A DNA stretch of 64,000 nucleotides from contig NZ_FODD01000017.1 in assembly GCF_900110255.1 (NCBI RefSeq), forward strand, positions 62,001 through 126,000. The letters run 5' to 3'. Of this stretch, positions 44,777 through 53,640 are shown in pieces (position 1 is the first letter of the stretch; each line of letters starts with the position of its first letter). Made by a program: the position numbers and the translations under genes. Below the pieces are notes generated by a model. That model was not told the DNA's origin. It searched no databases and saw only the letters and a list, made by a program, of their open reading frames with translations. Source of the DNA: Actinacidiphila rubida (GTDB lineage Bacteria; Actinomycetota; Actinomycetes; Streptomycetales; Streptomycetaceae).

Positions 44777-47017
44777 TCACCCGGCCGCCTCCACCTGGAC
44801 GGGGAAGCCGTTGAGCACCGCCGTGCCCGACAGCGGGTCGAGCAGGGTGCCGTCCAGCAGCTGGTTGACGTTGACGCCCGGTTCCCGGGCGGCCTCGGTC
44901 AGCCGCGTGCCCTCACGGTCGTGGCCCCAGCCGTGCGGCAGGCAGGCCACGCCGGGCCGCAGCGCGTCGGTGATCTCGACCGGGGCGGTGATCTCGCCGC
45001 CGTCGCCCTTGATCCGGGCCTGCATGCCGTCGGCCAGGCCCAGCCGCTCGGCGTCCACGGGGTGGATCTGCACCGTGCAGCGGTTGCTGCCGCCGGTCAG
45101 CGCCGGGACGTTGTGCATCCAGCTGTTGTTGGACCGCAGGTGCCGGCGCCCGATCAGCACCAGGGCCGGGCCCGCGGCGCCCGCTGCCACCGCCGCGCGC
45201 AGCCGCGGCACGTCCGCGGCGACGGCCTCCGGCGCCAGCTCCACCGCGCCGGAGCGGGTGCGCAGCACCTCGGGTATGCGCGGGCGCAGCGGCCCCAGGT
45301 CGATCCCGTGCGGCCGGCGCAGCAGCCCTTCCAGCGTCAGGCCCTCGGGGTCGGCGCCGAAGCCGTCGCCGTAGGGGCCGAGCCGCAGCATCAGGTCGAT
45401 CCGCCGCTCGTACCCGGTGCGGCCGGTCAGGGCCGCCTCCAGCGCGGCCGCGTCCCGGCCGTGGACCGGCGAGTTCGGGTCGGCGGTCTCGCGGTCCAGC
45501 CTCCGCCGGATCGCCTGGCCGTCCACCAGGGCCGGGTCGGCGCCGGGGCCGCCCTGGCCGAGCACCGCGAGGATCAGCCGGGCGTGGATCTCCGGCTCGC
45601 CGAGGGCGCCGTCGTCGAGCGGGACCGGCGGCGGGGTGTAGCGCACGGTGTTGCGCACCGCGAGGGTGGAGAACGCGAAGTCGTAGTGGGCGCTCTGCGC
45701 GGGCGGGGGCGGCGGCAGCACCACGTGCGCGTGCCGCGACGTCTCGTTCAGGTACGGGTCGACGCTGACCATGAAGTCCAGGGCGCCCAGCGCGCGGTCG
45801 AGCCGTCGGCCGTCGGGCGCGGACAGGACCGGGTTGCCCGCGACCACGACCAGCGCCCGCAACCGCCCCTCGCCGGGCGTGTCGATCTCCTCGGCGAGGA
45901 CGGCGGCGGGCAGCTCGCCCTTGACCTCGGGCCGCCCGGAGACCCGGCTGTGCCAGCGGCCGGTGGCGAACCCCTTGCCCGGACCGGCGGGGCGGGGCGC
46001 GCGGGCCGTCGCCGACAGGGGGAACATCGCACCGCCGGGCCGGTCCAGGTTGCCGGTCAGGGCGTTGAGCACGTCGACCAGCCAGCTGGCGAGGGTGCCG
46101 AACTCCACGGCGGTGCTGCCGAGCCGCCCGTAGACCACCGCCCGCTCCGCCGCCGCGAGTTCACGGGCCAGGGTGCGGATCTCGTCCGCCGGGACGCCGC
46201 AGTAGGCGGCGACCGCCTCCGGCGCGAAGTCCGCGGCCAATGCGCGCACTTCCTCGACGCCGCCGAGGTGCCCGGCCAGCTCGGTGCCGGGGTCGGCCAG
46301 GTCCTCCGCGAACAGCACGTGCACCATGGCGAACAGCAGCGCCGCGTCGGTGCCCGGCCGGGGCGCGACGTGGCGGTCGGCGGCGCGCGCGGTCCTGGTC
46401 CGGTGCGGGTCGATCACCACCAGCCGTCCGCCGCGCCGCCGCAGCGCCTTGAGCTTGCCGGGGAAGTCGGCCGCGGTGGCCAGGCTGCCGTTGGACACCA
46501 TCGGGTTGGCACCGATCAGCACCAGGTGCCCGGTGCGGTCCAGATCGGGCACCGGGATGGCGTTCGGGTCGCCGAAGAGCAGGCCGCTGGAGACGTGCTT
46601 GGGCATCTGGTCGAGGGTGCTGGCGGTGAAGACGCTGCGGGTGCCCAGCGCCGCGATCAGCTGCCCGGGGTAGAGCCCGCCCGCCACGGTGTGCACGTTG
46701 GGGTTGCCGAGGAACACGCCGACGGCCGTGCCGCCGTGGGCGCGGGTCACCGCGCCCAGGCCCTCGGCGACGGCGGCGAACGCCTCCTCCCAGGTGGCCT
46801 CGGCGAGTTGGCCGCCGCGCCGCACGAGCGGCCGCCGCAGGCGGTCGGGATCGGAGTCGAGCTGCCCGAACGAGGCACCCTTGGGGCAGATGAAGCCGGC
46901 GCTGAAGACGTCCGCGGCGTCGCCGCGGGCTCGCGTGACGCGGCCCTCGTCGATGGTCAGCGTGAGACCGCAGGTGGCCTCGCAGAGCGGGCAGATGCGC
47001 AGTGCGGTACGGGTCAT
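44777..47017 (-). CDS. Molybdopterin oxidoreductase, DMSO-reductase superfamily
   Basis: 746 residues. N-terminal [4Fe-4S] motif CPLCEATCGLTLTI...FICPKG (C-x2-C-x3-C-x~30-C), then molybdopterin-guanine dinucleotide regions (VFLGNPN, LIGANPMVSNGSLATAADFPGKL, LVVIDPHRTRTA, VYGRLGST, VVAGNPVLSAPDGRRL) and a C-terminal MopB_CT (HPVDAERLGLADGMQARI, GVNVNQLLDGTLLDPLSG). No Tat signal, so cytoplasmic. No beta or gamma subunit gene is adjacent. The equivalent of the Fdh Cys ligand reads TLDQMPK, so Asp or another residue would hold Mo. Function could be formate-like oxidation or another hydroxylation/reduction. Strong GGGGAG site. Confidence 0.9.
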   Translation of the reverse strand: MTRTALRICPLCEATCGLTLTIDEGRVTRARGDAADVFSAGFICPKGASFGQLDSDPDRLRRPLVRRGGQLAEATWEEAFAAVAEGLGAVTRAHGGTAVGVFLGNPNVHTVAGGLYPGQLIAALGTRSVFTASTLDQMPKHVSSGLLFGDPNAIPVPDLDRTGHLVLIGANPMVSNGSLATAADFPGKLKALRRRGGRLVVIDPHRTRTARAADRHVAPRPGTDAALLFAMVHVLFAEDLADPGTELAGHLGGVEEVRALAADFAPEAVAAYCGVPADEIRTLARELAAAERAVVYGRLGSTAVEFGTLASWLVDVLNALTGNLDRPGGAMFPLSATARAPRPAGPGKGFATGRWHSRVSGRPEVKGELPAAVLAEEIDTPGEGRLRALVVVAGNPVLSAPDGRRLDRALGALDFMVSVDPYLNETSRHAHVVLPPPPPAQSAHYDFAFSTLAVRNTVRYTPPPVPLDDGALGEPEIHARLILAVLGQGGPGADPALVDGQAIRRRLDRETADPNSPVHGRDAAALEAALTGRTGYERRIDLMLRLGPYGDGFGADPEGLTLEGLLRRPHGIDLGPLRPRIPEVLRTRSGAVELAPEAVAADVPRLRAAVAAGAAGPALVLIGRRHLRSNNSWMHNVPALTGGSNRCTVQIHPVDAERLGLADGMQARIKGDGGEITAPVEITDALRPGVACLPHGWGHDREGTRLTEAAREPGVNVNQLLDGTLLDPLSGTAVLNGFPVQVEAAG

Positions 47018-47407
47018 CGGTGACTCCCCTGGACGGCGGCGGCGGTGGCGCGCGTGTCGGATCCGACATTACCCGCCGGTACCGACAACGCGATGGGTGC
47101 TGCGCGCACGACCACCGGGAAGCCGCCCGGACGGGCGGGCGGCGCGGCGGCGCGGCGGGGATGGTGCCGGAGTTCGGGCCGGGGCAGGGCGCGCCCTCGT
47201 GCCGTGTGCACTCGGGGCTCGGCGCTCGGCCTTCGGCGCTCGGCGCTCGGCACCGGCGTCACCCTGCTCGGGCGTCAACCGTGCCGGATTCCCGCCGAGT
47301 CGGGCCGGTCGCAGCCGGGGACCGTACCCGAACCCCGCGGACGAGGGCGCGCCCCGGCGCAACCGGGGACCGTACCCGAAACCCCACCGGACGAGGGCGC
47401 GCCCGGC
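47018..47407. repeat. 390-bp intergenic region with several direct repeats
   Basis: No gene seen. It holds a cluster of CGGCGCT-like heptamers (47211-47254) and a ~42-bp duplication at 47315-47356 and 47363-47405 (48-bp period) sharing CCGGGGACCGTACCCGAA and ACGAGGGCGCGCCC. The second copy ends two to three bases before the stop codon of the TetR gene on the minus strand. The region is the promoter zone of the molybdopterin gene on its left side. Confidence 0.6.
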
Positions 47408-48037
47408 TCAGTCGAGGACCGTGCCCAGGTAGGCGCGCAGCAGCGTCTTCGTCTCGGCGATCGCCCGCGCGTCGCCCTCGGGGTCGGTGCGGAAGGCCAG
47501 TTGCAGCGCGGCGTCCGCGGTCTCGACGGCGATGACCAGGGCCAGCCGCAGCCGCGGGTCGGCGGGGTCGGCGGTGAGCCGGTCACCGAGCAGGGCCGGC
47601 AGCCGCTCGGCGAGGTCCTCGTTCGTCTCCCCCGGCACCCCGAAGTCGACCAGGGCGAAACCCGGCGCCGTGCGCTTCATCGCGGTGTACTCGTCGACCA
47701 GCACGTCCACGGCGGTGCGCCAGTCGCCGCCGGTCCCTGGCCCGGCCAGGCGCGCGGCGGCCCGGCCGACGAAGTCGTCCAGGTTGCGGTGCGCGAGGGC
47801 GTCCGTCATGGCCCGCTTGTCCGAGAAGAACCGGTACACCGAGCCGATGGGCACACCGGCGCGGGCGGCCACGGCCCGCGTGCTCAGCCGCTCGTAGCCG
47901 CCTTCGTCCAGCTCGGCCGCGCAGGCGTCCAGGATCCGCGCCAGGCGCTCGGTACTGCGCCGCTGCACCGGGGCGCGGCGCAGTGCGCCGTCGGGCGGGT
48001 TCGCGCGCGGTGTCCGCGGCCGTGGTGCGCCCGGCAT
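47408..48037 (-). CDS. TetR-family regulator (second of a tandem pair)
   Basis: 209 residues with a basic, Pro/Arg-rich N-tail. HTH: RILDACAAELDEGGYERLSTRAVAARAGVPIGSVYRFFSDKRAMTDALA. The ligand domain ends AIAETKTLLRAYLGTVLD. ATG 48037 lies three bases after the stop of the upstream TetR gene (48041), and GAGGC precedes it, so it is co-translated. Its target may differ from that of the first TetR. Confidence 0.88.
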   Translation of the reverse strand: MPGAPRPRTPRANPPDGALRRAPVQRRSTERLARILDACAAELDEGGYERLSTRAVAARAGVPIGSVYRFFSDKRAMTDALAHRNLDDFVGRAAARLAGPGTGGDWRTAVDVLVDEYTAMKRTAPGFALVDFGVPGETNEDLAERLPALLGDRLTADPADPRLRLALVIAVETADAALQLAFRTDPEGDARAIAETKTLLRAYLGTVLD

Positions 48038-48040
48038 GCC

Positions 48041-48724
48041 TCAGCCCTTGTGCGCGAGCGCGTCGAACACGAGCTGGAGGCCGGCCAGCGTCTCCTCCAG
48101 CGCGGCCTTCGGGTCCGCTGAGCGCACGATGGCCATCGCGCTCTCGCTGAGCCCGCCGTAGAGCATCGACGCCAGCGGCTCGGCGGCCTGCGGGGCCACC
48201 GTGCCGAGCTCGATCGCCCTCCGCACACCGCGCAGGGTCAGCGCGCGGCAGTTGACGCCCAGGTCGAGCATGGCCTCCCAGCCGAGCGCGCCCGGCGCGT
48301 CGAGCAGGGTGATGCGCTGCACCCCGGGGTCCAGCGACGCCTCGAGGTAGGCACGGCTGCCCTGGTGCACCGCCTCCCACGGGTCGTCCGCGACGGCGAG
48401 ATACGCGGCGGAGATACGGGCGTTGAGGTGCTCCTGCTCGCGCGCGTACACGGCGCTGAACAACTGCTGCTTGCCGGAGAAGTGGTGGTAAAGGGCGCCC
48501 TTGGTGACGCCCGCCCGGTCGCACACCGCGTCCAGCGAGGTGGCCGCGTAGCCGTCGGCGGCGAACAGCGCGCGGGCGGCGGTGAGCAGGTCCTCGACGG
48601 TGGCGTCCGAGCGCTCGCGCTGGCGCCGGCCAGCCGCGCCCGCCGCCGCGACCCGGGCCGGGGCCGCCTGGCGTCCGCCGGTCCGCCGTGCCCGGCCGTC
48701 CGTCGCTGTGCGCGGTGCTGCCAC
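48041..48724 (-). CDS. TetR-family regulator divergent from MFS exporter
   Basis: 227 residues from GTG 48724 (GGAGGG at seven bases). The N-terminal ~35 residues are Arg/Ala-rich. HTH: TVEDLLTAARALFAADGYAATSLDAVCDRAGVTKGALYHHFSGKQQLFSAVY. The C-terminal domain contains ITLLDAPGALGWEAMLDLGV, which matches the TetR_C_24/AcrR-like group that often controls efflux. The 25-bp palindrome at 48788 sits between it and the MFS gene and is its probable operator. Confidence 0.92.
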   Translation of the reverse strand: MAAPRTATDGRARRTGGRQAAPARVAAAGAAGRRQRERSDATVEDLLTAARALFAADGYAATSLDAVCDRAGVTKGALYHHFSGKQQLFSAVYAREQEHLNARISAAYLAVADDPWEAVHQGSRAYLEASLDPGVQRITLLDAPGALGWEAMLDLGVNCRALTLRGVRRAIELGTVAPQAAEPLASMLYGGLSESAMAIVRSADPKAALEETLAGLQLVFDALAHKG

Positions 48725-48782
48725 GGCCCCACCCTCCTGCTGTCGTCCGACCTGCGCCTCCAGCCTAGCCAACGGCCGACCC

Positions 48783-48835
48783 TTGACACATACATACCTG
48801 CGGTATGTATGTTCCGTACCGTCAGTATGTTCCGT
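48783..48835. promoter_or_regulatory. Promoter with 25-bp perfect palindrome and direct repeat
   Basis: A consensus -35 TTGACA (48783-48788) runs into a perfect palindrome with 11-bp arms (ACATACATACC / GGTATGTATGT, 48788-48812). A TATGTT -10 candidate lies at 48808-48813. GTATGTTCCGT occurs at 48807-48817 and again at 48825-48835. This is the layout of a TetR operator overlapping the promoter of the exporter. Confidence 0.75.
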
Positions 48836-48857
48836 CTCCGACAAGGCAAGGACGGCC

Positions 48858-50417
48858 ATGTCGTCACCGTCGTCACCACTGTCACCCTCGTCGTCACCGC
48901 CCTCGTCGTCACCGCCCCCGTCGTCTCCGCCGGCGTCCCCCCAGGCGGCCGCCGCCACGCCGTCGGCCTCCTCCGCACCCGGGGCGCCGCCGTCGACGCG
49001 GCCGCCCGGCGGGGACGGGAGCGCGGGTGCTCCGGACGCCGCGGGGGGCGTCCGGCCCGGCCTGGTCCTGCTGCTGGCCGCGGGCGCCACCTTCATCGCG
49101 TTCCTCGACACCACTGTCGTCAACGTGGCCTTCCCCGACCTGGCCCGGAGCTTCCCCGCAGACCGTGTCCCGGACCTGTCCTGGGTGGTGAGCAGCTACG
49201 CGGTACTGTTCGCCGCGCTCCTCACCCCCGTCGGACGCCTGGCCGACACCTTCGGCCGCGTCCGGGTCTTCCTGGTCTCGCTGGCCGTCTTCACCGCGGC
49301 CTCAGCCCTGTGTGCGGCCGCCCCGGACCTGGCCTGGCTGATCACCGCACGCGCCGCGCAGGGCGCCGCCGCGGCCGGCATGATCCCCGCCGCTCTCGGC
49401 CTGCTGCTGGCCGCCACCCCGCCGGCCGGCCTCGCGGCCGCCATCGGCACCTGGGGCGCGGCCGGTTCGCTCGCCACCGCGGCGGGCCCCGCCCTGGGCG
49501 GCGTGCTCGTCGACGCCTTCGGCTGGCGCTCGGTCTTCCTGATCAACGTGCCCGTAGGGCTCCTGCTGGTCGCGGCCGGAGCGCGCGGCCTGCGCGGCAT
49601 GCCGGAACGCCGCGGCGCGGAGCGGCGGTTGCCGGACCCCTGGGGCACCGCGGCGTTCGCGTCCGGCATCGCCCTGCTCGTCCTCGGCCTCACCAAGGGC
49701 AGCGACTGGGGCTGGACGTCGGCCGGCACCCTGGGCACGACGGCCGGCGGCCTGGCGCTCGCGGCGGGCGCGCTGCGCCGGTCGTCCCGGCACCCGGCAC
49801 CGGCCGTGGAGACCGGACTGCTGCGCAACCGCACCTTCGCGGTGGCGTCCGCGGCGGCGGCCTGCACAGGTGCCGCACTGTTCGCCTGGCTGCTGAGCAG
49901 CCCGCTGTTCCTCACCACGGTCTGGCACTACTCGGTGCTGAAGTCCGGGTTCGCGGTCACGCCGGGCGCGCTCACCTCCGCGGTGGCGGCCGTCGCCGTC
50001 GGCAAGCGTGCCAAGCCCCGCCACCTGCCCCTGGTGGTGGCCGTGTCCATGGCGTCGTTCGCCGCCGTGAGCGGGTGGACGTACCTGGAACTGGGCGCCG
50101 AGCCCCGGTTCCTGGCGCTGTGGCTGCCGATGGGGCTGGTCGGCGGCGCCTCCTTCGGCGCGACGCTGACCGCGCTGTCGACCGCGGCGGCCACCTCACT
50201 GCCACCCCACCGGTTCGCCTCCGGCGTCGGGATGACCACCACCGCACGGCAGTTGGGCGGCGCCCTGGGCGTCGCCGCCACCGGTGCCATCATCGCCGCC
50301 CGCACCGGTGGCGGGCCGCAGGCGTTCCGCGACGTCTACCTGGCGTGTGCCCTGCTGGCCGCCTGCGCGGCGGTCGTCGGTCTGGCCATGGCCCGCACCT
50401 ACGGGAAGGAGTCCTGA
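48858..50417 (+). CDS. DHA2-type MFS exporter with Ser/Pro N-terminal tail
   Basis: 519 residues. The first ~55 residues are almost only Ser, Pro, Ala and Gly (SSPSSPLSPSSSPPSSSPPP...), encoded by TCG/CCG runs. Then comes the DHA2 helix 1 motif FIAFLDTTVVNVAFPDLA and about 14 membrane helices, with GRLADTFGRVRVF (motif A) and a motif-C-like GPALGGVLVDAFGWR. It is probably a drug/proton antiporter induced by ligand binding to the divergent TetR. ATG 48858 has AAGGACGG upstream. Confidence 0.9.
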   Translation: MSSPSSPLSPSSSPPSSSPPPSSPPASPQAAAATPSASSAPGAPPSTRPPGGDGSAGAPDAAGGVRPGLVLLLAAGATFIAFLDTTVVNVAFPDLARSFPADRVPDLSWVVSSYAVLFAALLTPVGRLADTFGRVRVFLVSLAVFTAASALCAAAPDLAWLITARAAQGAAAAGMIPAALGLLLAATPPAGLAAAIGTWGAAGSLATAAGPALGGVLVDAFGWRSVFLINVPVGLLLVAAGARGLRGMPERRGAERRLPDPWGTAAFASGIALLVLGLTKGSDWGWTSAGTLGTTAGGLALAAGALRRSSRHPAPAVETGLLRNRTFAVASAAAACTGAALFAWLLSSPLFLTTVWHYSVLKSGFAVTPGALTSAVAAVAVGKRAKPRHLPLVVAVSMASFAAVSGWTYLELGAEPRFLALWLPMGLVGGASFGATLTALSTAAATSLPPHRFASGVGMTTTARQLGGALGVAATGAIIAARTGGGPQAFRDVYLACALLAACAAVVGLAMARTYGKES

Positions 50418-50418
50418 G

Positions 50419-51262
50419 ATGGCGGAGACCCCTCGAACGGCCGACACGGCAGACGCATCGGACACGGCTGACGCGGGTGCCACGGGCGACACGGCGCGCA
50501 CGGCGGACGGCGGACGGCCCTCGCGCGCACCGGAGTTCACCGCCGGGTCGGCCGGCGGCTTCACCGCGGAGTACGCGGCCGCGTTCGCCGCCGAGGCGGC
50601 CGACCCGCACTGCCTGGCACCCGGCGACGCCGCCGCACTGGTGCGCGGCGCACCCTGGCGGCGCTTCGCGGTCGTCGGCGACAGCCTCGCGGAAGGGCGC
50701 GGCGACCCCGTGCCCGGCTACCGGTTCGCCTCCTGGGCGGACCGGGTCGCGGAGGCACTGCGCGAGGTGGTGCCGGATCTGGCCTACGCCAACCTCGGGG
50801 TGCGCGGCCTGACCGCCGCCCAGGTGCGGGCGGAGGAGACGGAGGCGGCCGCGCGGTTCGGGCCCGAATCTGGTGTGCGTGGTGTGCGGCGGGAACGACC
50901 TGCTGCTGCCCGGATTCTCCCCCGCGGTCCTGGAGACGGAACTCGACCTGCTCTTCTCGGCCCTGTCCGGGCCGGGCACCACGCTGTTCACGTACGGGCT
51001 GGCCGACGTCGCCCGTGCCGTGCCCGCCCTGCGCGGCGGGCCGCTGGACGCGGGAGTCGCCGTCCTCAACGAGGTGACGCGCACGGCCGCCGCCCGCCAC
51101 GGCGCACTGGTCGTGGAGATGCACGGGCATCCGGCGACCGGGCACCGCGACCTGTACAGCGCCGATCTCATCCACTTCTCCGCCCGCGGGCACGCGGTGG
51201 CCGCCGCGGTGACACTGCGGACACTGTCCGCGCGGGTGCGCGGCGCGGGGAGACCCGCCTGA
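50419..51262 (+). pseudogene. SGNH/GDSL hydrolase broken by a +1 frameshift
   Basis: ATG 50419 begins one base after the MFS stop, so the two were co-translated. Frame 1 gives an acidic/Ala/Thr tail, then the SGNH block I WRRFAVVGDSLAEGRGDPVPGY and YANLGVRGLTAAQVRAEE up to RFGPE. At about 50866 the frame must shift by one (an extra G in GGCCCGAATC) to continue LVCVVCGGNDLLLPGFSPAVLE (block III GGND) and end with DLIHFSARGHAVAA (block V, catalytic Asp/His). Removing one G restores one protein of about 280 residues. It is either a recent pseudogene or a sequencing error. Confidence 0.8.
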
Positions 51263-51423
51263 CGGGACTCCCCGCACCGGCCCCGCGTACCGGTCCCCGC
51301 CGGCTGCCCGGCGGTCCGGGATTCCCGCGCGACGGGGGCGGGACTCCCGGGCCGGCGGCCGCAGCCGGTACGGGTTGTCCGACCTGCGGCGGAGTTGTCC
51401 ACAGGCCGGAAACGGGGGCTTGC

Positions 51424-51461
51424 CGTCCTGATTCCTATGGCTCAGCATAGGAATCAGGACG
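51424..51461. promoter_or_regulatory. 38-bp perfect inverted repeat upstream of hmgA
   Basis: Arms CGTCCTGATTCCTATG and its complement (16 bp each) flank GCTCAG. It ends 19 bp before the hmgA ATG and only eight bases before the ribosome site (GGGGAG). A TTGCCG -35-like word is at 51420. The symmetry suggests an operator for the downstream GntR protein; in RNA it would also be a strong stem. Confidence 0.7.
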
Positions 51462-51480
51462 ACAGGACGGGGAGCACCTC

Positions 51481-52785
51481 ATGGGCGGCAAGGACCTGGC
51501 CGACCTGGCCTATTCACCGGGCTTCGGCAACGAGCACAGCAGCGAGGCCGTCGAGGGCGCGCTGCCGGTGGGCCGGAACTCACCGCAGCGAGCCCCCTTC
51601 GGGCTGTACGCCGAGCAGCTGAGCGGCACCGCGTTCACCGAGCCTCGCGCCCGCAACCGGCGCAGCTGGCTCTACCGCATCCGCCCCTCCGCGGCGCACC
51701 CGCCGTTCCGCCGCGTGGACAACGCGGCGTTGCGCAGCGCCCCGTTCCTGGACGTGGAGCCCGACCCCAACCGCCTGCGCTGGAGCCCGCTCCCGCTGCC
51801 GCAGGAACCCACCGACTTCGTCCAGGGCCTGGTGACCGTCGGTGGCAACGGGGACGTGCTGCGCCGCGAGGGCATCGGCATCCACTGGTACGCGGCCAAC
51901 CGCTCCATGGAGCACCGGGTGTTCTCCTCGTCCGACGGGGAGTTCCTGATCGTGCCGCAGAGCGGCACGCTGCTCATCAGGACCGAACTCGGCGTGCTGC
52001 GCGCCGGACCGGGGCACGTGGCGCTGATCCCGCGCGGCCTGCGCTTCCGCGTCGAACTGCCCGACGGCACGGCCGCCGGCTACGTCTGCGAGAACTACGG
52101 GCAGCCGTTCCAGCTCCCCGACCTCGGCCCGATCGGCGCCAACGGCCTCGCCAACGCCCGCGACTTCCTCGCCCCCGTCGCCGCGTACGAGGACGCCGAC
52201 GAGGAGACCGAGGTGGTCAACAAGTTCGGCGGCAACCTGTGGGCGGCGGTCTACGACCACTCCCCGCTGGACGTGGTGGCCTGGCACGGCAGCCACGTCC
52301 CCTACCTGTACGACCTGCGCAGGTTCAACGTGCTGGGGTCCATCAGCTACGACCACCCCGACCCGTCGATCTTCACGGTCCTCACCTCGCCGTCGGACAC
52401 GCCGGGCCTGGCGGGCGCCGACTTCGTGGTCTTCGCCCCCCGCTGGCTGGTCGGCGAGGACACCTTCCGGCCGCCGTACTTCCACCGCAACGTGATGTCG
52501 GAGTTCATGGGCCTGATCGAGGGCGCCTACGACGCGAAGGCCGAGGGCTTCGTGCCCGGCGGCGCCTCACTGCACAACATGATGTCCGCGCACGGCCCCG
52601 ACCGGACCACCTTCGACCGGGCCGGTGCCGCCGACCTCGACCCGCAGAAGGTCGACGACGGGCTGGCGTTCATGTTCGAGACGCGCTGGCCGGTGGTTCC
52701 CACCGAGTTCGCGCTGACCGCTGGCCACCGGCAGGAGGGGTACGACAAGGTCTGGGAGGGGCTTCAGCGGCACTTCCGGGCCTGA
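51481..52785 (+). CDS. hmgA: Homogentisate 1,2-dioxygenase
   Basis: 434 residues, the normal length. Starts [24 protein letters not shown]; iron-binding region [14 protein letters not shown] (His and Glu ligands) and [11 protein letters not shown] (further His). Opens the aromatic ring of homogentisate to maleylacetoacetate in tyrosine/phenylalanine breakdown. No fumarylacetoacetate hydrolase or 4-HPPD gene is in the window, so the pathway is split here. GntR follows by 15 bp and may be co-transcribed. Confidence 0.96.
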   Translation: MGGKDLADLAYSPGFGNEHSSEAVEGALPVGRNSPQRAPFGLYAEQLSGTAFTEPRARNRRSWLYRIRPSAAHPPFRRVDNAALRSAPFLDVEPDPNRLRWSPLPLPQEPTDFVQGLVTVGGNGDVLRREGIGIHWYAANRSMEHRVFSSSDGEFLIVPQSGTLLIRTELGVLRAGPGHVALIPRGLRFRVELPDGTAAGYVCENYGQPFQLPDLGPIGANGLANARDFLAPVAAYEDADEETEVVNKFGGNLWAAVYDHSPLDVVAWHGSHVPYLYDLRRFNVLGSISYDHPDPSIFTVLTSPSDTPGLAGADFVVFAPRWLVGEDTFRPPYFHRNVMSEFMGLIEGAYDAKAEGFVPGGASLHNMMSAHGPDRTTFDRAGAADLDPQKVDDGLAFMFETRWPVVPTEFALTAGHRQEGYDKVWEGLQRHFRA

Positions 52786-52800
52786 GGGACACTTCCGGCT

Positions 52801-53547
52801 GTGAACGCCTTCGCTCCCGACTCGCTGGTCCTGAACCGCAGGCTGCCCTTGTGGTACCAGGTCTCGCAGTCGCTGCGCGCCTCGATACTGGGCCGCCGCC
52901 CGGACGCCCCGCTGCGGCTGCCCACCGAGGACGACCTCGCGGAGCACTACGGGGTGAGCGTCCTCACCATGCGCCAGGCCCTCAAGGAACTGGAGGACGA
53001 GGGGCTGATATCCCGCCACCGCCGGCGCGGCACCTTCATCGAGCCGGCGGCGCTGCGCGGGGCGCCGGTGAAGCTGCTCGGCTCGGTCGACGCCATCGTG
53101 GCGCAGCAGTCGGGCGGGCGCACCACGGTCCTCGGGCACGGCACCGAGCCCCTGCCGCGGGAGATCGCCGAGCACTTCCCCGACCTCACCGAGGCCGTGG
53201 CCTACCGGCGGCTGCGCTGCGACGAGCGGGACGAGCCCACCAACTGGGCGGAGAACTTCGTGCGTCCCGAACTCGCCACCCGCATCGACCTCGCCGACCT
53301 GGAGCGCTGGCCGATGACGAAGGTGCTGCGGGACGCCCTGGGCGTGCGGATCAGCCGCATCACCGACACCGTGGAGGCCCGGCTCGCCGACCCGGAGACC
53401 GCACGCCTCCTCCAGGTGCCGCTGCTCAGCCCGATACTGCACTACACCGGGGTGACGTACGACGAGACCGGCCGGGCCGTGGACGTGGTGCGCATCCACT
53501 ACCGGGGCGACCGCTTCTCCTTCACCGTCACGATGGAAGCGCCCTGA
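52801..53547 (+). CDS. GntR-family regulator with UTRA domain, probable hmgA regulator
   Basis: 248 residues. N-terminal winged HTH: PLWYQVSQSLRASILGRRPDAPLRLPTEDDLAEHYGVSVLTMRQALKELEDEGLISRHRRRGTFI. The C-terminal UTRA (HutC-like) ligand domain has VAYRRLRCDERDEPTNWAENFVRPELA and LLSPILHYTGVTYDETGRAVDVVRIHYRGDRFSFTVTM. Position after hmgA and the 38-bp repeat point to control by a tyrosine-pathway intermediate. Confidence 0.9.
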   Translation: MNAFAPDSLVLNRRLPLWYQVSQSLRASILGRRPDAPLRLPTEDDLAEHYGVSVLTMRQALKELEDEGLISRHRRRGTFIEPAALRGAPVKLLGSVDAIVAQQSGGRTTVLGHGTEPLPREIAEHFPDLTEAVAYRRLRCDERDEPTNWAENFVRPELATRIDLADLERWPMTKVLRDALGVRISRITDTVEARLADPETARLLQVPLLSPILHYTGVTYDETGRAVDVVRIHYRGDRFSFTVTMEAP

Positions 53548-53640
53548 GGCCCCTCACGCGCCCCGGGAGGCCTCCGTCGTCCCAGAGGGGCGCCCGCACG
53601 CCCATCGCGCCCTGGAGGGGCGCCGGGGGCCGTCAGTAGC

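Noticed and set aside
44747..47023. 758-codon open frame opposite the molybdopterin gene
   Set aside because: Same artefact; no domains, and the minus-strand gene has complete cofactor motifs.
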